Shown one piece after another: positions 1 through 6,525 of a stretch of DNA of 19,555 bases. A model generated the notes under the pieces. That model did no database searches. It was not told the DNA's origin and was given only the letters and a program-made list of their open reading frames with translations. Each line of letters begins with the position of its first letter. The first letter of the stretch is position 1. The stretch lies in the NCBI GenBank assembly GCA_024279745.1, contig JAJRRE010000202.1, positions 1-19,555 on the forward strand, written 5' to 3'. Made by a program: the position numbers and the translations under genes. The DNA is from Alphaproteobacteria bacterium. Its GTDB lineage: Bacteria > Pseudomonadota > Alphaproteobacteria > Rhizobiales > Hyphomicrobiaceae.

Positions 1-1134
1 GAACATGACAATCACACCGCCGCCAAGGACTTCAATCGGCACCGTGGAAATCGCCGCGCCGACCTTCGGCACCAGGCCAGCAAGGATCAGGAACATCGCC
101 CCGATGGTCACGACATGCCGGCTCATGACGCCGGTCATCGCAACCAGGCCGACATTTTGCGAAAACGACGTGTTGGGCAGCGCGCCGAACAAACCGGCAA
201 TCGCAGTACCCAGACCGTCGGCAAAAGTCGCACCCCGGATTTCATCGCCGGTAGCTTCGCGTCCTGCTCCGCCTTTGGTGATACCGGAGACATCGCCCAC
301 GGTTTCAATTGCTGAAATAAACGCCATCAGACAAAAGCCGATAATCGCAGCGGCGCTGAATTCAATGCCAAAATGCAAAGGGTTTGGCGGCGCGAAAGAC
401 GCTGCTCTGGCGATGTTACCGAAGCTCACCTGACCCAGCGCATAGGCATAGACATAGCCTGCCAGCAGACCAATCAGCACGGCCGATACCGACAACAAAC
501 CGCGCGTGAAAAACTTGAACCCAAGCGTTACCAGAATAACCACGCCGGCCATAGACCAGTTCAGCGCGCTGCCAAATTCGGGGAGCTTCTTGATCATTGC
601 CGGGACGCCGCCGGCGGCATATTGAATACCGACCTTAACCAGTGCTAACCCAATCATCAGCACCACAAGACCGGTCACCAAGGGCGGCAAGGCAAACCGG
701 ATGCGCTTGATGAAAAGCCCTAGAAACGCATGGAATATACCGTCGACAATAACACCGCCCATCAAAACCGGCATCGCATCCACGCCCTTCCCGGCCACCA
801 GCGGCACCATGATGGGAATGAACGCAAAGCTTGTGCCCTGTACGATCGGTAATTTCGCCCCGACCGGCCCCAGCCCGATGGTTTGAATTAATGTCGCCAC
901 ACCGGCAAACAACATCGACATTTGGATCATATAGATCAGCTGCGGAAAGTCCGGTGAGTTGGAACCAAAGCCAAAACCGGCCGCTCCGGCAATAATGATC
1001 GCCGGCGTTACGTTCGATACAAACATGGCCAGCACATGCTGGACGCCGAGCGGCACCGCCGAAACAATTGGCGGCATGTAATTGGGGTCCCGTAATTGTT
1101 CGGGCGTCCCGATAGATGAATTTGTGTCTGTCAT
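1..1134 (-). CDS. NCS2 purine permease, likely urate/xanthine (3' end cut by window edge)
   Basis: An inner-membrane nucleobase:cation symporter of the NCS2 (xanthine/uracil permease) family. I translated the minus strand from ATG at 1134; 378 codons stay open to the window edge, so roughly the last 70-80 residues of a usual ~450-residue protein are missing. Family signatures visible: GVQHVLAMF with a conserved TM1 His (about residue 33), PIVQGTSFAF (about 97-105), ETVGDVSG (about 277-284, with the key TM8 Glu) and NTSFSQNVG (about 321-329). Most of the rest is hydrophobic membrane segments. The start is supported by a GGAGG five bases upstream. It lies downstream of puuE-uraD and the ureidoglycine gene on the same strand, after a 179-base gap, so urate or another late purine is the likely substrate. 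That is inference from context; xanthine cannot be excluded from sequence alone. Confidence 0.9.
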   Translation of the reverse strand, partial: MTDTNSSIGTPEQLRDPNYMPPIVSAVPLGVQHVLAMFVSNVTPAIIIAGAAGFGFGSNSPDFPQLIYMIQMSMLFAGVATLIQTIGLGPVGAKLPIVQGTSFAFIPIMVPLVAGKGVDAMPVLMGGVIVDGIFHAFLGLFIKRIRFALPPLVTGLVVLMIGLALVKVGIQYAAGGVPAMIKKLPEFGSALNWSMAGVVILVTLGFKFFTRGLLSVSAVLIGLLAGYVYAYALGQVSFGNIARAASFAPPNPLHFGIEFSAAAIIGFCLMAFISAIETVGDVSGITKGGAGREATGDEIRGATFADGLGTAIAGLFGALPNTSFSQNVGLVAMTGVMSRHVVTIGAMFLILAGLVPKVGAAISTVPIEVLGGGVIVMF

Positions 1135-1313
1135 TGCTTCCTCCCTGATTGAGCCGGTCCAAAAGATTTTACGGCTCTGTTCCGCCGTACTATCTCTGCT
1201 CCTGTTCCAGCACTGTTTTAAACCGTATTAACGACTTAATTCTCCCCGGCTGTCTGCCTCCTTCAATCCTGCTGCTCCGCCGCCGCCCCACGCGCGCGCC
1301 TCGGCAGTCATTT

Positions 1314-2141
1314 CTATGACCTTGTTAACTTCATATGCCGGTTTACATCTTTATATAAAAGATAGCGAAACGGCTCCGGCCCGCCGGCATAACAAGCTTG
1401 CGGACAAAACGCGCGTAGCCAAAGAAAGTCGCCTGCTTCAACTTCAACCCAATCATTATTCAACCGATAAACGCCCTTGCCGCTGAGCACATAAATTCCA
1501 TGTTCCATCACATGCGTTTCGGTAAAGGGAATTGATGTCCCCGGTTGCAAAGTTACAATATTCACATGCATGTCATGGCGCATGTCATTGGGGTCAACGA
1601 AGCGGGTTGTTGTCCAGCGCTCCTCGCATTCGGGCATCGGCGTCGGTACGACTTCGGCTTCATTCGTAACCAGGATGGCCGGAGGATCGATACCCGGAAC
1701 GCTTTCATAACTTTTTCTGATCCAGTGAAACCGCACCGCTTCTTCGCCAGTATTGTGAGCGCTCCATTGGCTGCCCGGCGGAATATAGGCAAAGCCGCCC
1801 GTCCGCAGCTGCTGTTTCTTTCCCTCAAGCTGCAGTTGCAATGTGCCACCGACAACAAAAATCACAGCCTCGGTGTCTTTGTCCGGTTCAGGATTTGAGC
1901 TGCCGCCGCCCGGCGCAACGTCCATCAGATAGTAGGAAAAGGTTTCTGAAAACCCAGAAAGTGGCCGCGCCAAAATCCACAACCGCGTCTTGTCCCAAAA
2001 CGGCAGATTACTGGTCACGATATCGCGCATGACGCCTTTGGGAATGAGCGCATAGCTTTGGTTGAAAACCGCGCGGCCGGTCAACAGATCACTCTGACCG
2101 GGATGGCCACCGCGTGGGACGTAATAGGATCGGCTTGTCAT
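1314..2141 (-). CDS. allE: (S)-ureidoglycine aminohydrolase (bicupin)
   Basis: Hydrolyses (S)-ureidoglycine to (S)-ureidoglycolate and ammonia, a late cytoplasmic step of the allantoin branch of urate degradation. The 275-residue protein has two cupin halves (about 50-140 and 180-265), as in E. coli AllE and plant UGlyAH. In the C-terminal cupin, Glu208, His210, His214 and Gln248 keep exactly the spacing (+2, +4, +34) that I recall for the Mn-binding Glu235/His237/His241/Gln275 of Arabidopsis UGlyAH, which makes the assignment strong. The ATG overlaps the stop of the upstream puuE-uraD gene as ATGA, so translation is probably coupled. There is no allantoate amidohydrolase or allantoicase in the window to supply its substrate; that gene presumably lies elsewhere. 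The symbol follows the E. coli gene; this cluster may use another name. Confidence 0.9.
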   Translation of the reverse strand: MTSRSYYVPRGGHPGQSDLLTGRAVFNQSYALIPKGVMRDIVTSNLPFWDKTRLWILARPLSGFSETFSYYLMDVAPGGGSSNPEPDKDTEAVIFVVGGTLQLQLEGKKQQLRTGGFAYIPPGSQWSAHNTGEEAVRFHWIRKSYESVPGIDPPAILVTNEAEVVPTPMPECEERWTTTRFVDPNDMRHDMHVNIVTLQPGTSIPFTETHVMEHGIYVLSGKGVYRLNNDWVEVEAGDFLWLRAFCPQACYAGGPEPFRYLLYKDVNRHMKLTRS

Positions 2142-3586
2142 TTGAGGACCTCACCATTTGAACTCAGCAGGTCTTTGATCCGCAGCAAGGCAATCCGTTC
2201 AACCTGCGCACAGGCGGTATCAAATTCCTGCGCGGTGCTGCCCGCCAGACGCCGCTCAAACGCTTCCATAATCTGCGCCTTATCAAGCCCCTTTACCGCA
2301 ATAATAAAGGGAAACTCAAACCTGGCGGTATAGCGCTCATTCAGCCCGGAAAAATGCGCGCGCTCGTCATCGCTCAGCGCATCCAGGCCGGCGCCTGCCT
2401 GCTCAGCGGTGGATTGCGCCGTCAGTTTTTTTGCTGCCGCCAGCTTTCCGGCCAGATCGGGATGCGCTTGCAATACCCCCAGGCGCTCCGCGCGCGCGGC
2501 AATGCGAAACTGGTAGCGCAAGGCCGCGTGAAGGCCGGTTGGCGTATCATGGGCCGGTCCCAACTCGCCGTCATAAGCGCGCTGCGCAATCCAGGGGGAA
2601 TGTTCAAACACACAGCCAAAACGGCGAATGAATTCCTGCCGCCCCAGTTTCGTGGGCCGATTAGCCAGCGCCCCGTGAGACGGCGAATGGTGTTCATGCC
2701 AATGCTCAGCAATATCAATCCTGCGGGCCAGCCAGACCCTGTCATGGGATTGGACATAATCGATAAAGCGCTGCAGCGCCGCGGCGCGTCCCGGCCGTCC
2801 GGCAAGTCGGCAATGCAGCCCGATGCTCATCATTTTGGGCGCGCCCGCCAGCCCTTCGCCATAAAGCACATCGAAGCTGTCCTTGAGATAGGTGAAAAAT
2901 TGATCACCGCTGTTAAAGCCCTGCGGCGTGGCAAAACGCATATCATTGGCGTCCAGTGTATAAGGTACAACCAGCTGCGGCCCGGCCCCCGGCACATCGC
3001 GCCAAAAAGGCAAATCGTCGGCGTAAGAATCTGCGACATAACGCAGGCCCGGCAGCTCAGCCGCCAGATCGAGTGTATTCACCGAGCAGCGCCCGGTATA
3101 CCAGCCGCGCGGCACCGCCCCTGTTACCGCTTCATGCATCGCGGTCGCCGCCGCCATATCGGCGCGCTCTGCGTCCGGAGTGTGATCTTTATACTCGGTC
3201 CATTTCAGCCCGTGGGAAGCGATCTCCCAATCTGCGTCAAGCATGGCGCGAACCTGCTCCGGCGCGCGCTGCAAAGCCGTAGCCACACCGAACACAGTTA
3301 CGGGAATTTCAGCGGCTGTGAACATCCGGTGCAGCCGCCAGAAGCCGGCGCGGGCGCCATAGTCGTAAATCGTCTCCATATTCCAATGGCGCTGCCCCGG
3401 CCAGGCGCTGGCGCCAACGATCTCGGACAAAAAGGCTTCCGACGCTGCATCCCCATGCAGCAGGCAATTTTCGCCGCCCTCTTCAAAATTGACCACAAAT
3501 TGCACGGCAATCAGCGCGCCATCAGGCCAGCCAGCCGGGGGAGGGTGGGCGCCATAGCCGTGCAAATCTCTTGGGTAACGCGTCAA
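2138..3586 (-). CDS. puuE: PuuE allantoinase fused to OHCU decarboxylase (UraD)
   Basis: A 482-residue fusion of two purine-catabolism enzymes. Residues 1-310 match the PuuE family, a polysaccharide-deacetylase-fold allantoinase: YPRDLHGYG at the N-terminus, FEEGGEN at 34-40, EIASHGLKW at 121-129 and GLHCRLAGRPGR at 256-267. Residues about 315-482 match 2-oxo-4-hydroxy-4-carboxy-5-ureidoimidazoline decarboxylase: HPDLAG (His375), STAEQ (Glu395) and Arg469, spaced as the catalytic His/Glu/Arg I recall from zebrafish OHCU decarboxylase, plus LNERYTARFEFPF near 415-427. The fusion would make (S)-allantoin from OHCU and hydrolyse it to allantoate. The start is TTG: it is the only usual start codon upstream of the conserved YPRD motif, and no strong ribosome site precedes it. 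The reading frame stays open back to the lysR stop. Fusions of this pair are known, so it is not novel in itself. Confidence 0.92.
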   Translation of the reverse strand: MTRYPRDLHGYGAHPPPAGWPDGALIAVQFVVNFEEGGENCLLHGDAASEAFLSEIVGASAWPGQRHWNMETIYDYGARAGFWRLHRMFTAAEIPVTVFGVATALQRAPEQVRAMLDADWEIASHGLKWTEYKDHTPDAERADMAAATAMHEAVTGAVPRGWYTGRCSVNTLDLAAELPGLRYVADSYADDLPFWRDVPGAGPQLVVPYTLDANDMRFATPQGFNSGDQFFTYLKDSFDVLYGEGLAGAPKMMSIGLHCRLAGRPGRAAALQRFIDYVQSHDRVWLARRIDIAEHWHEHHSPSHGALANRPTKLGRQEFIRRFGCVFEHSPWIAQRAYDGELGPAHDTPTGLHAALRYQFRIAARAERLGVLQAHPDLAGKLAAAKKLTAQSTAEQAGAGLDALSDDERAHFSGLNERYTARFEFPFIIAVKGLDKAQIMEAFERRLAGSTAQEFDTACAQVERIALLRIKDLLSSNGEVLK

Positions 3587-3715
3587 ATGCTGTTCACTTT
3601 CTATCTGGCGGCTATTTGGCCTTTTCGCGTCTTTTCGGCCCTTCTCACGCGACTTCGCAGGCGGCGACGCAGACCCCTGCCGTTTTAGCTCACAGGGCTC
3701 ATGACGATTTTCAAA

Positions 3716-4636
3716 TTAATTCTGAAGATCTGTTGCGCCAATTTTGTTTTTGCATTCACAGACCATATACTCGATGAACAATCGCGCCTTGGGGTCTTGC
3801 AGCCTCTTATGCGGGTAAACACAGGAAAACGGTAAGGAAACCGGCGGCGTCCGGGCGGCAACAACGACCAGATCACCGCTGTGTAAATGATTGGCGATCT
3901 CAAATATCGGCTTATTGATAATGCCGTGGCCAGCCAACCCCCAGGCCGTCAGCACATCGCCGTCATCGCATTCCAGCGGCCCGCTGACATCGAATCGTGC
4001 CGCGGCGCCCGCAACCTGCAAATTCCAATAATATTCGCCCAGACCGGGAAATCGCAGCAGCAGGCAGCGATGCCCCTGCGCCATCAAATCGGCCCCGGTA
4101 GCAGGATTACCGTGAGCGCGGATGTAGGACGGCGAGGCGCATAGCACCCGCTCGAAATCACTAATGGGGCGCACGCGCAATTCAGAATCACGCAGCGCCC
4201 CCAGAACAAATGCCGCGTCCAGCCCTTCTTCGGCCAGATCAACCTTGCGGTCCGACAGCCGCAACCGCACGATAACTTGCGTAAATCGCTCTTGAAATTT
4301 TGGGATCAGCGGCGCAATCACCTTTTTGCCGATGCCCAGAGGCGCGCTGATAAACAAGGTGCCACGCGGGTTGGCCGTGATCTCCGCGATCCCACCCTCG
4401 ACTTCCTCTATGGCATCAAGGATCTTGATCGCCCCGGTATAAAACAATTTGCCCTGCTGGGTTGGGCGCAATTTGCGGGTCGTGCGATTAAACAGACGCA
4501 CGCCCAGATGTTTTTCCAGCTCGATCATGCGGCTGCTGGCAACCGCCGCAGAAATGCGCAAATCACGCGCCGCTGCCGACATCGAGCCCAGCTCAAACAC
4601 GCGCACGAAGGTTTTCAGATTGTTGACATAGGCCAT
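3716..4636 (-). CDS. LysR-family transcriptional regulator of the urate cluster
   Basis: A 306-residue LysR-type regulator, the normal family length. Residues 1-60 carry the winged helix-turn-helix (LKTFVRVFELGSMSAAARDL, then RMIELEKHLGVRLFNRTTRKL); residues about 90-295 are the substrate-binding-like effector domain. I chose ATG 4636, giving MAYVNNL, because LysR proteins begin a few residues before the LxxFVxVxExGS helix. A longer frame reaches 4846 but would run into the divergent puuD start and carry a basic, unconserved N-terminus. Its position, divergent from puuD and 129 bases upstream of puuE-uraD, suggests it controls this cluster in response to urate or a breakdown product. That is inference; the effector is not readable from sequence. 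It shares the reading frame of puuE-uraD. Confidence 0.88.
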   Translation of the reverse strand: MAYVNNLKTFVRVFELGSMSAAARDLRISAAVASSRMIELEKHLGVRLFNRTTRKLRPTQQGKLFYTGAIKILDAIEEVEGGIAEITANPRGTLFISAPLGIGKKVIAPLIPKFQERFTQVIVRLRLSDRKVDLAEEGLDAAFVLGALRDSELRVRPISDFERVLCASPSYIRAHGNPATGADLMAQGHRCLLLRFPGLGEYYWNLQVAGAAARFDVSGPLECDDGDVLTAWGLAGHGIINKPIFEIANHLHSGDLVVVAARTPPVSLPFSCVYPHKRLQDPKARLFIEYMVCECKNKIGATDLQN

Positions 4637-4664
4637 GATGTGCCGCGTTGCCGGTTGGATTAGC

Positions 4665-4722
4665 AAATATCTGCGGGCAAAACGTAGCATTATACAGATA
4701 AATTTGAAAGTCTTGGCGCCAA
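4665..4722. promoter_or_regulatory. lysR/puuD divergent control region with dyads and a lysR -10
   Basis: In the 153-base gap between the divergent starts, a perfect TATAAT lies on the minus strand at 4694-4689, about 50 bases before the lysR start; no good -35 pairs with it. It is flanked by an inverted repeat, TATCTG at 4668-4673 and CAGATA at 4695-4700. A perfect ten-base palindrome, TTGGCGCCAA, follows at 4713-4722. A LysR protein binding the dyad would cover its own -10, which fits the usual negative autoregulation with activation of the divergent gene. The binding role is inference. I see no convincing sigma70 promoter for puuD. Confidence 0.45.
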
Positions 4723-4789
4723 CTCTCCCCCTTCCAGACCATGTGATTTCTTGTAAAACTGCGCGAAGGCAATGATTTGGGGACGTCTT

Positions 4790-6028
4790 ATGGATATCAA
4801 TGTGGTGTTGTGGGACTGGCTGGCTTTGGGCGTGCGGTGGCTGCATATCATCACCGGCATTGCCTGGATCGGCTCATCATTTTATTTCATCGCACTCGAT
4901 CTGGGCCTGCATCGCCACGATAAACTGCCCGAAGGGGCAAGCGGCGAAGAATGGCAGGTGCATGGCGGCGGCTTCTATCATGTGCAAAAATATATGGTGG
5001 CACCCGCCAATATGCCGGAGCATCTGACCTGGTTTAAATGGGAATCCTATTCCACCTGGCTGTCCGGGTTCGCGCTACTGGCCATTGTTTATTATGCGGG
5101 CGCGCAGCTTTATCTCATCGACCCGGCGGTCCTCGACGTCACGCCAACCATGGCCATTGCGATCTCACTCGCTTCACTCAGCCTCGGCTGGATCATTTAT
5201 GATCTATTGTGCAAATCGCCCCTGGGCAAGAACGCGACTCTGCTGATGATCCTGCTCTATATTGTGCTGGTGGCCATGGCCTGGGGTTATACGCAGCTGT
5301 TCACCGGCCGCGCGGCACTACTGCATCTGGGCGCCTTCACCGCGACCATCATGACCGCCAATGTGTTCCTCATCATCATGCCCAATCAGCGCAAGGGAGT
5401 GGCTGATCTGAAAGCGGGCAAACGCCCCGACCCGGCTCTGGGCCTGCAAGCCAAACAGCGCTCTACCCATAATAACTATCTTACCCTGCCGGTATTGTTC
5501 CTGATGATGTCGAACCATTACCCGCTGGTCTTTGCTACGCCTTACAATTGGCTGATCGCATCGCTGGTGTTTTTGATGGGGGTCACCATTCGCCATTATT
5601 TCAATACGGTTCACGCACGCAAGGGCAATCCGCTTTGGACCTGGGGGCTGACGGCCTTGCTGTTTGGAGCAATCGTCTGGTTGTCGACCCTGCCCGGCCC
5701 CGTCGGCGGCCCCACATCTGAAGGAAAAAAGAATACACGCATGACCCCCACCCAATCGCGCCTGATTAAATCAGCCAAATTCGAAGCAGTGCGCGATGTG
5801 GTGCAGGGCCGCTGTTCCATGTGCCATGGAGATGAGCCGAGCTGGGAGGGCATAGCCATCGCACCCAAGGGCGTGAAGCTTGAAACCGACGCCCAAATCG
5901 CGCGCCATGCCGAGCTCATCTATCTGCACGCCGGCCGCTCCACCGCCATGCCGCCTGCCAACGTCTCATTCATCGAACCGGGCGAGCGCAAATTACTGGT
6001 CGAGTGGTATGAGGACGCGGTGAAATAA
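4790..6028 (+). CDS. puuD: Membrane-bound cytochrome c urate oxidase PuuD
   Basis: Oxidises urate to 5-hydroxyisourate at the inner membrane, passing electrons to a fused c-type heme instead of making hydrogen peroxide from oxygen as soluble uricase does. The N-terminal ~300 residues are polytopic membrane domain, starting WDWLALGVRWLHIITGIAWIGSSF, conserved in the PuuD family. After a linker (about 305-320) comes a cytochrome c domain with heme motif CSMCH at 342-346 and a likely axial Met at 387 (STAMPPAN). I prefer ATG 4790 because GGGGA sits six bases upstream; ATG 4772 in the same frame is an alternative that adds six residues and has a poorly spaced ribosome site. The 412-residue product is full length for the family. 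It is divergent from lysR and followed by the hairpin array. Confidence 0.93.
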   Translation: MDINVVLWDWLALGVRWLHIITGIAWIGSSFYFIALDLGLHRHDKLPEGASGEEWQVHGGGFYHVQKYMVAPANMPEHLTWFKWESYSTWLSGFALLAIVYYAGAQLYLIDPAVLDVTPTMAIAISLASLSLGWIIYDLLCKSPLGKNATLLMILLYIVLVAMAWGYTQLFTGRAALLHLGAFTATIMTANVFLIIMPNQRKGVADLKAGKRPDPALGLQAKQRSTHNNYLTLPVLFLMMSNHYPLVFATPYNWLIASLVFLMGVTIRHYFNTVHARKGNPLWTWGLTALLFGAIVWLSTLPGPVGGPTSEGKKNTRMTPTQSRLIKSAKFEAVRDVVQGRCSMCHGDEPSWEGIAIAPKGVKLETDAQIARHAELIYLHAGRSTAMPPANVSFIEPGERKLLVEWYEDAVK

Positions 6029-6234
6029 AACGGGTTTGTTTGCCTCGCGAAGTTTTAATTCTCTCACGGCGCGCACCGGCGTTGGAGGTAACGCCTGCGC
6101 CTGCGAGGCGCGGGCCAACGGCCCGGGGCTGCACTTGCAGCCCGGTCGCAGTTGCGACGTAACTTGCTCGGGCGTGAGGACTGGGCAGGAACCGAAAAGC
6201 CCGAGCTGTGATAGTTCCGCGATTGTTTCTATCC

Positions 6235-6262
6235 GGCACCACGGCGAACAATGTTCGCCCGG
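6235..6262 (+). repeat. Two-hairpin repeat unit, copy 1
   Basis: Direct repeat of 28 bases, identical to positions 6331-6358, with start points 96 bases apart. It begins GGCACCACGG and contains the 17-base palindrome GGCGAACAATGTTCGCC with a single unpaired centre base. In copy 1 it runs straight into the hairpin CGGCGC-TTA-GCGCCG (6260-6274), and GGCACC (6235-6240) can pair with GGTGCC (6285-6290) to enclose both hairpins. Confidence 0.85.
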
Positions 6263-6330
6263 CGCTTAGCGCCGCGCCGTCGCAGGTGCCCATGCCTTTT
6301 GGCATGGATCAGCGCCGTGAGACAGATAGA

Positions 6331-6358
6331 GGCACCACGGCGAACAATGTTCGCCCGG
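6331..6358 (+). repeat. Two-hairpin repeat unit, copy 2
   Basis: Second copy of the 28-base repeat at 6235-6262. It runs into CGGGCC-TTA-GGCCCG (6356-6370), which keeps the six-base stem and TTA loop of copy 1 while changing two adjacent bases on both arms in a complementary way. The closing GGTGCC found after copy 1 is absent here. Confidence 0.85.
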
Positions 6359-6525
6359 GCCTTAGGCCCGCCCCCGCGGAGGGCCCGCTTGGGCACCGCC
6401 CAGTGACATATCCGCTTGTTCAGATGCAAACCAAGCGGTGAACGCCCGTGAGCGAGATCAATAAACCGACAACTAACACCCCCCTCTCAGGAGTGCTCCC
6501 GTCGCAGCCTACTCATTGTTAATCT

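Larger units (their letters stand above)
6078..6438. repeat. Array of consecutive short inverted repeats between convergent genes
   Basis: The 497 bases from 6029 to 6525 hold no credible gene. Within them lie successive, mostly abutting stem-loops. Stem and loop positions: GGCGTT/AACGCC 6078-6095; GCGCCT-GCG-AGGCGC 6097-6111; CGGGCC-AAC-GGCCCG 6111-6125; GGGCTGCA-CT-TGCAGCCC 6126-6143; GTCGCA-GT-TGCGAC 6145-6158; GCTCGGGC/GCCCGAGC 6166-6206 (25-base loop); GGCGAACA-A-TGTTCGCC 6243-6259; CGGCGC-TTA-GCGCCG 6260-6274; CCATGCC-TTTT-GGCATGG 6290-6307; a second GGCGAACA-A-TGTTCGCC 6339-6355; CGGGCC-TTA-GGCCCG 6356-6370; TGGGC-ACC-GCCCA 6390-6402; CCGCTTG/CAAGCGG 6412-6438. None has a T run typical of an intrinsic terminator. 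The layout resembles REP/BIME-type extragenic elements; I do not recognise the family. Confidence 0.8.

Noticed and set aside
635..1162. Minus-strand frame of 175 codons inside the permease gene
   Set aside because: It is an out-of-frame shadow; the frame from ATG 1134 gives an unmistakable NCS2 permease and starts with a good ribosome site.
1228..1311. 27-codon minus-strand ORF just after the ureidoglycine aminohydrolase stop
   Set aside because: Low-complexity Gly/Ala peptide, no clear ribosome site of its own and no recognisable family; the length is expected by chance in GC-rich DNA.
2354..3688. 444-codon plus-strand frame opposite puuE-uraD
   Set aside because: Antisense shadow of a well-supported gene; its product is Arg/Ala/Pro-rich with no domain.
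4772..4846. Longer lysR start at 4846 overlapping puuD
   Set aside because: It would add 70 unconserved residues before the helix-turn-helix and overlap the divergent gene; ATG 4636 gives the normal family length.
6078..6158. Integron attC or CRISPR array in the palindrome cluster
   Set aside because: There are no conserved GTTRRRY/RYYYAAC core sites, no cassette ORFs or integrase, and no regular repeat-spacer spacing with constant repeats.
6243..6259. LexA/SOS-like box in GGCGAACAATGTTCGCC
   Set aside because: The Gram-positive-type box needs GAAC-N4-GTTC; here the spacer is three bases, no gene start lies nearby, and the site is part of a repeat between convergent 3' ends.
6078..6438. Classical intrinsic terminators for puuD and pyc
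   Set aside because: Hairpins are plentiful but none is followed by a run of T on either transcribed strand.
6208..6441. Open frames on both strands across the hairpin array, up to 77 codons
   Set aside because: Their predicted proteins simply restate the palindromes (the same short peptide appears twice), they have no ribosome site or recognisable domain, and both strands are open because the DNA is self-complementary.
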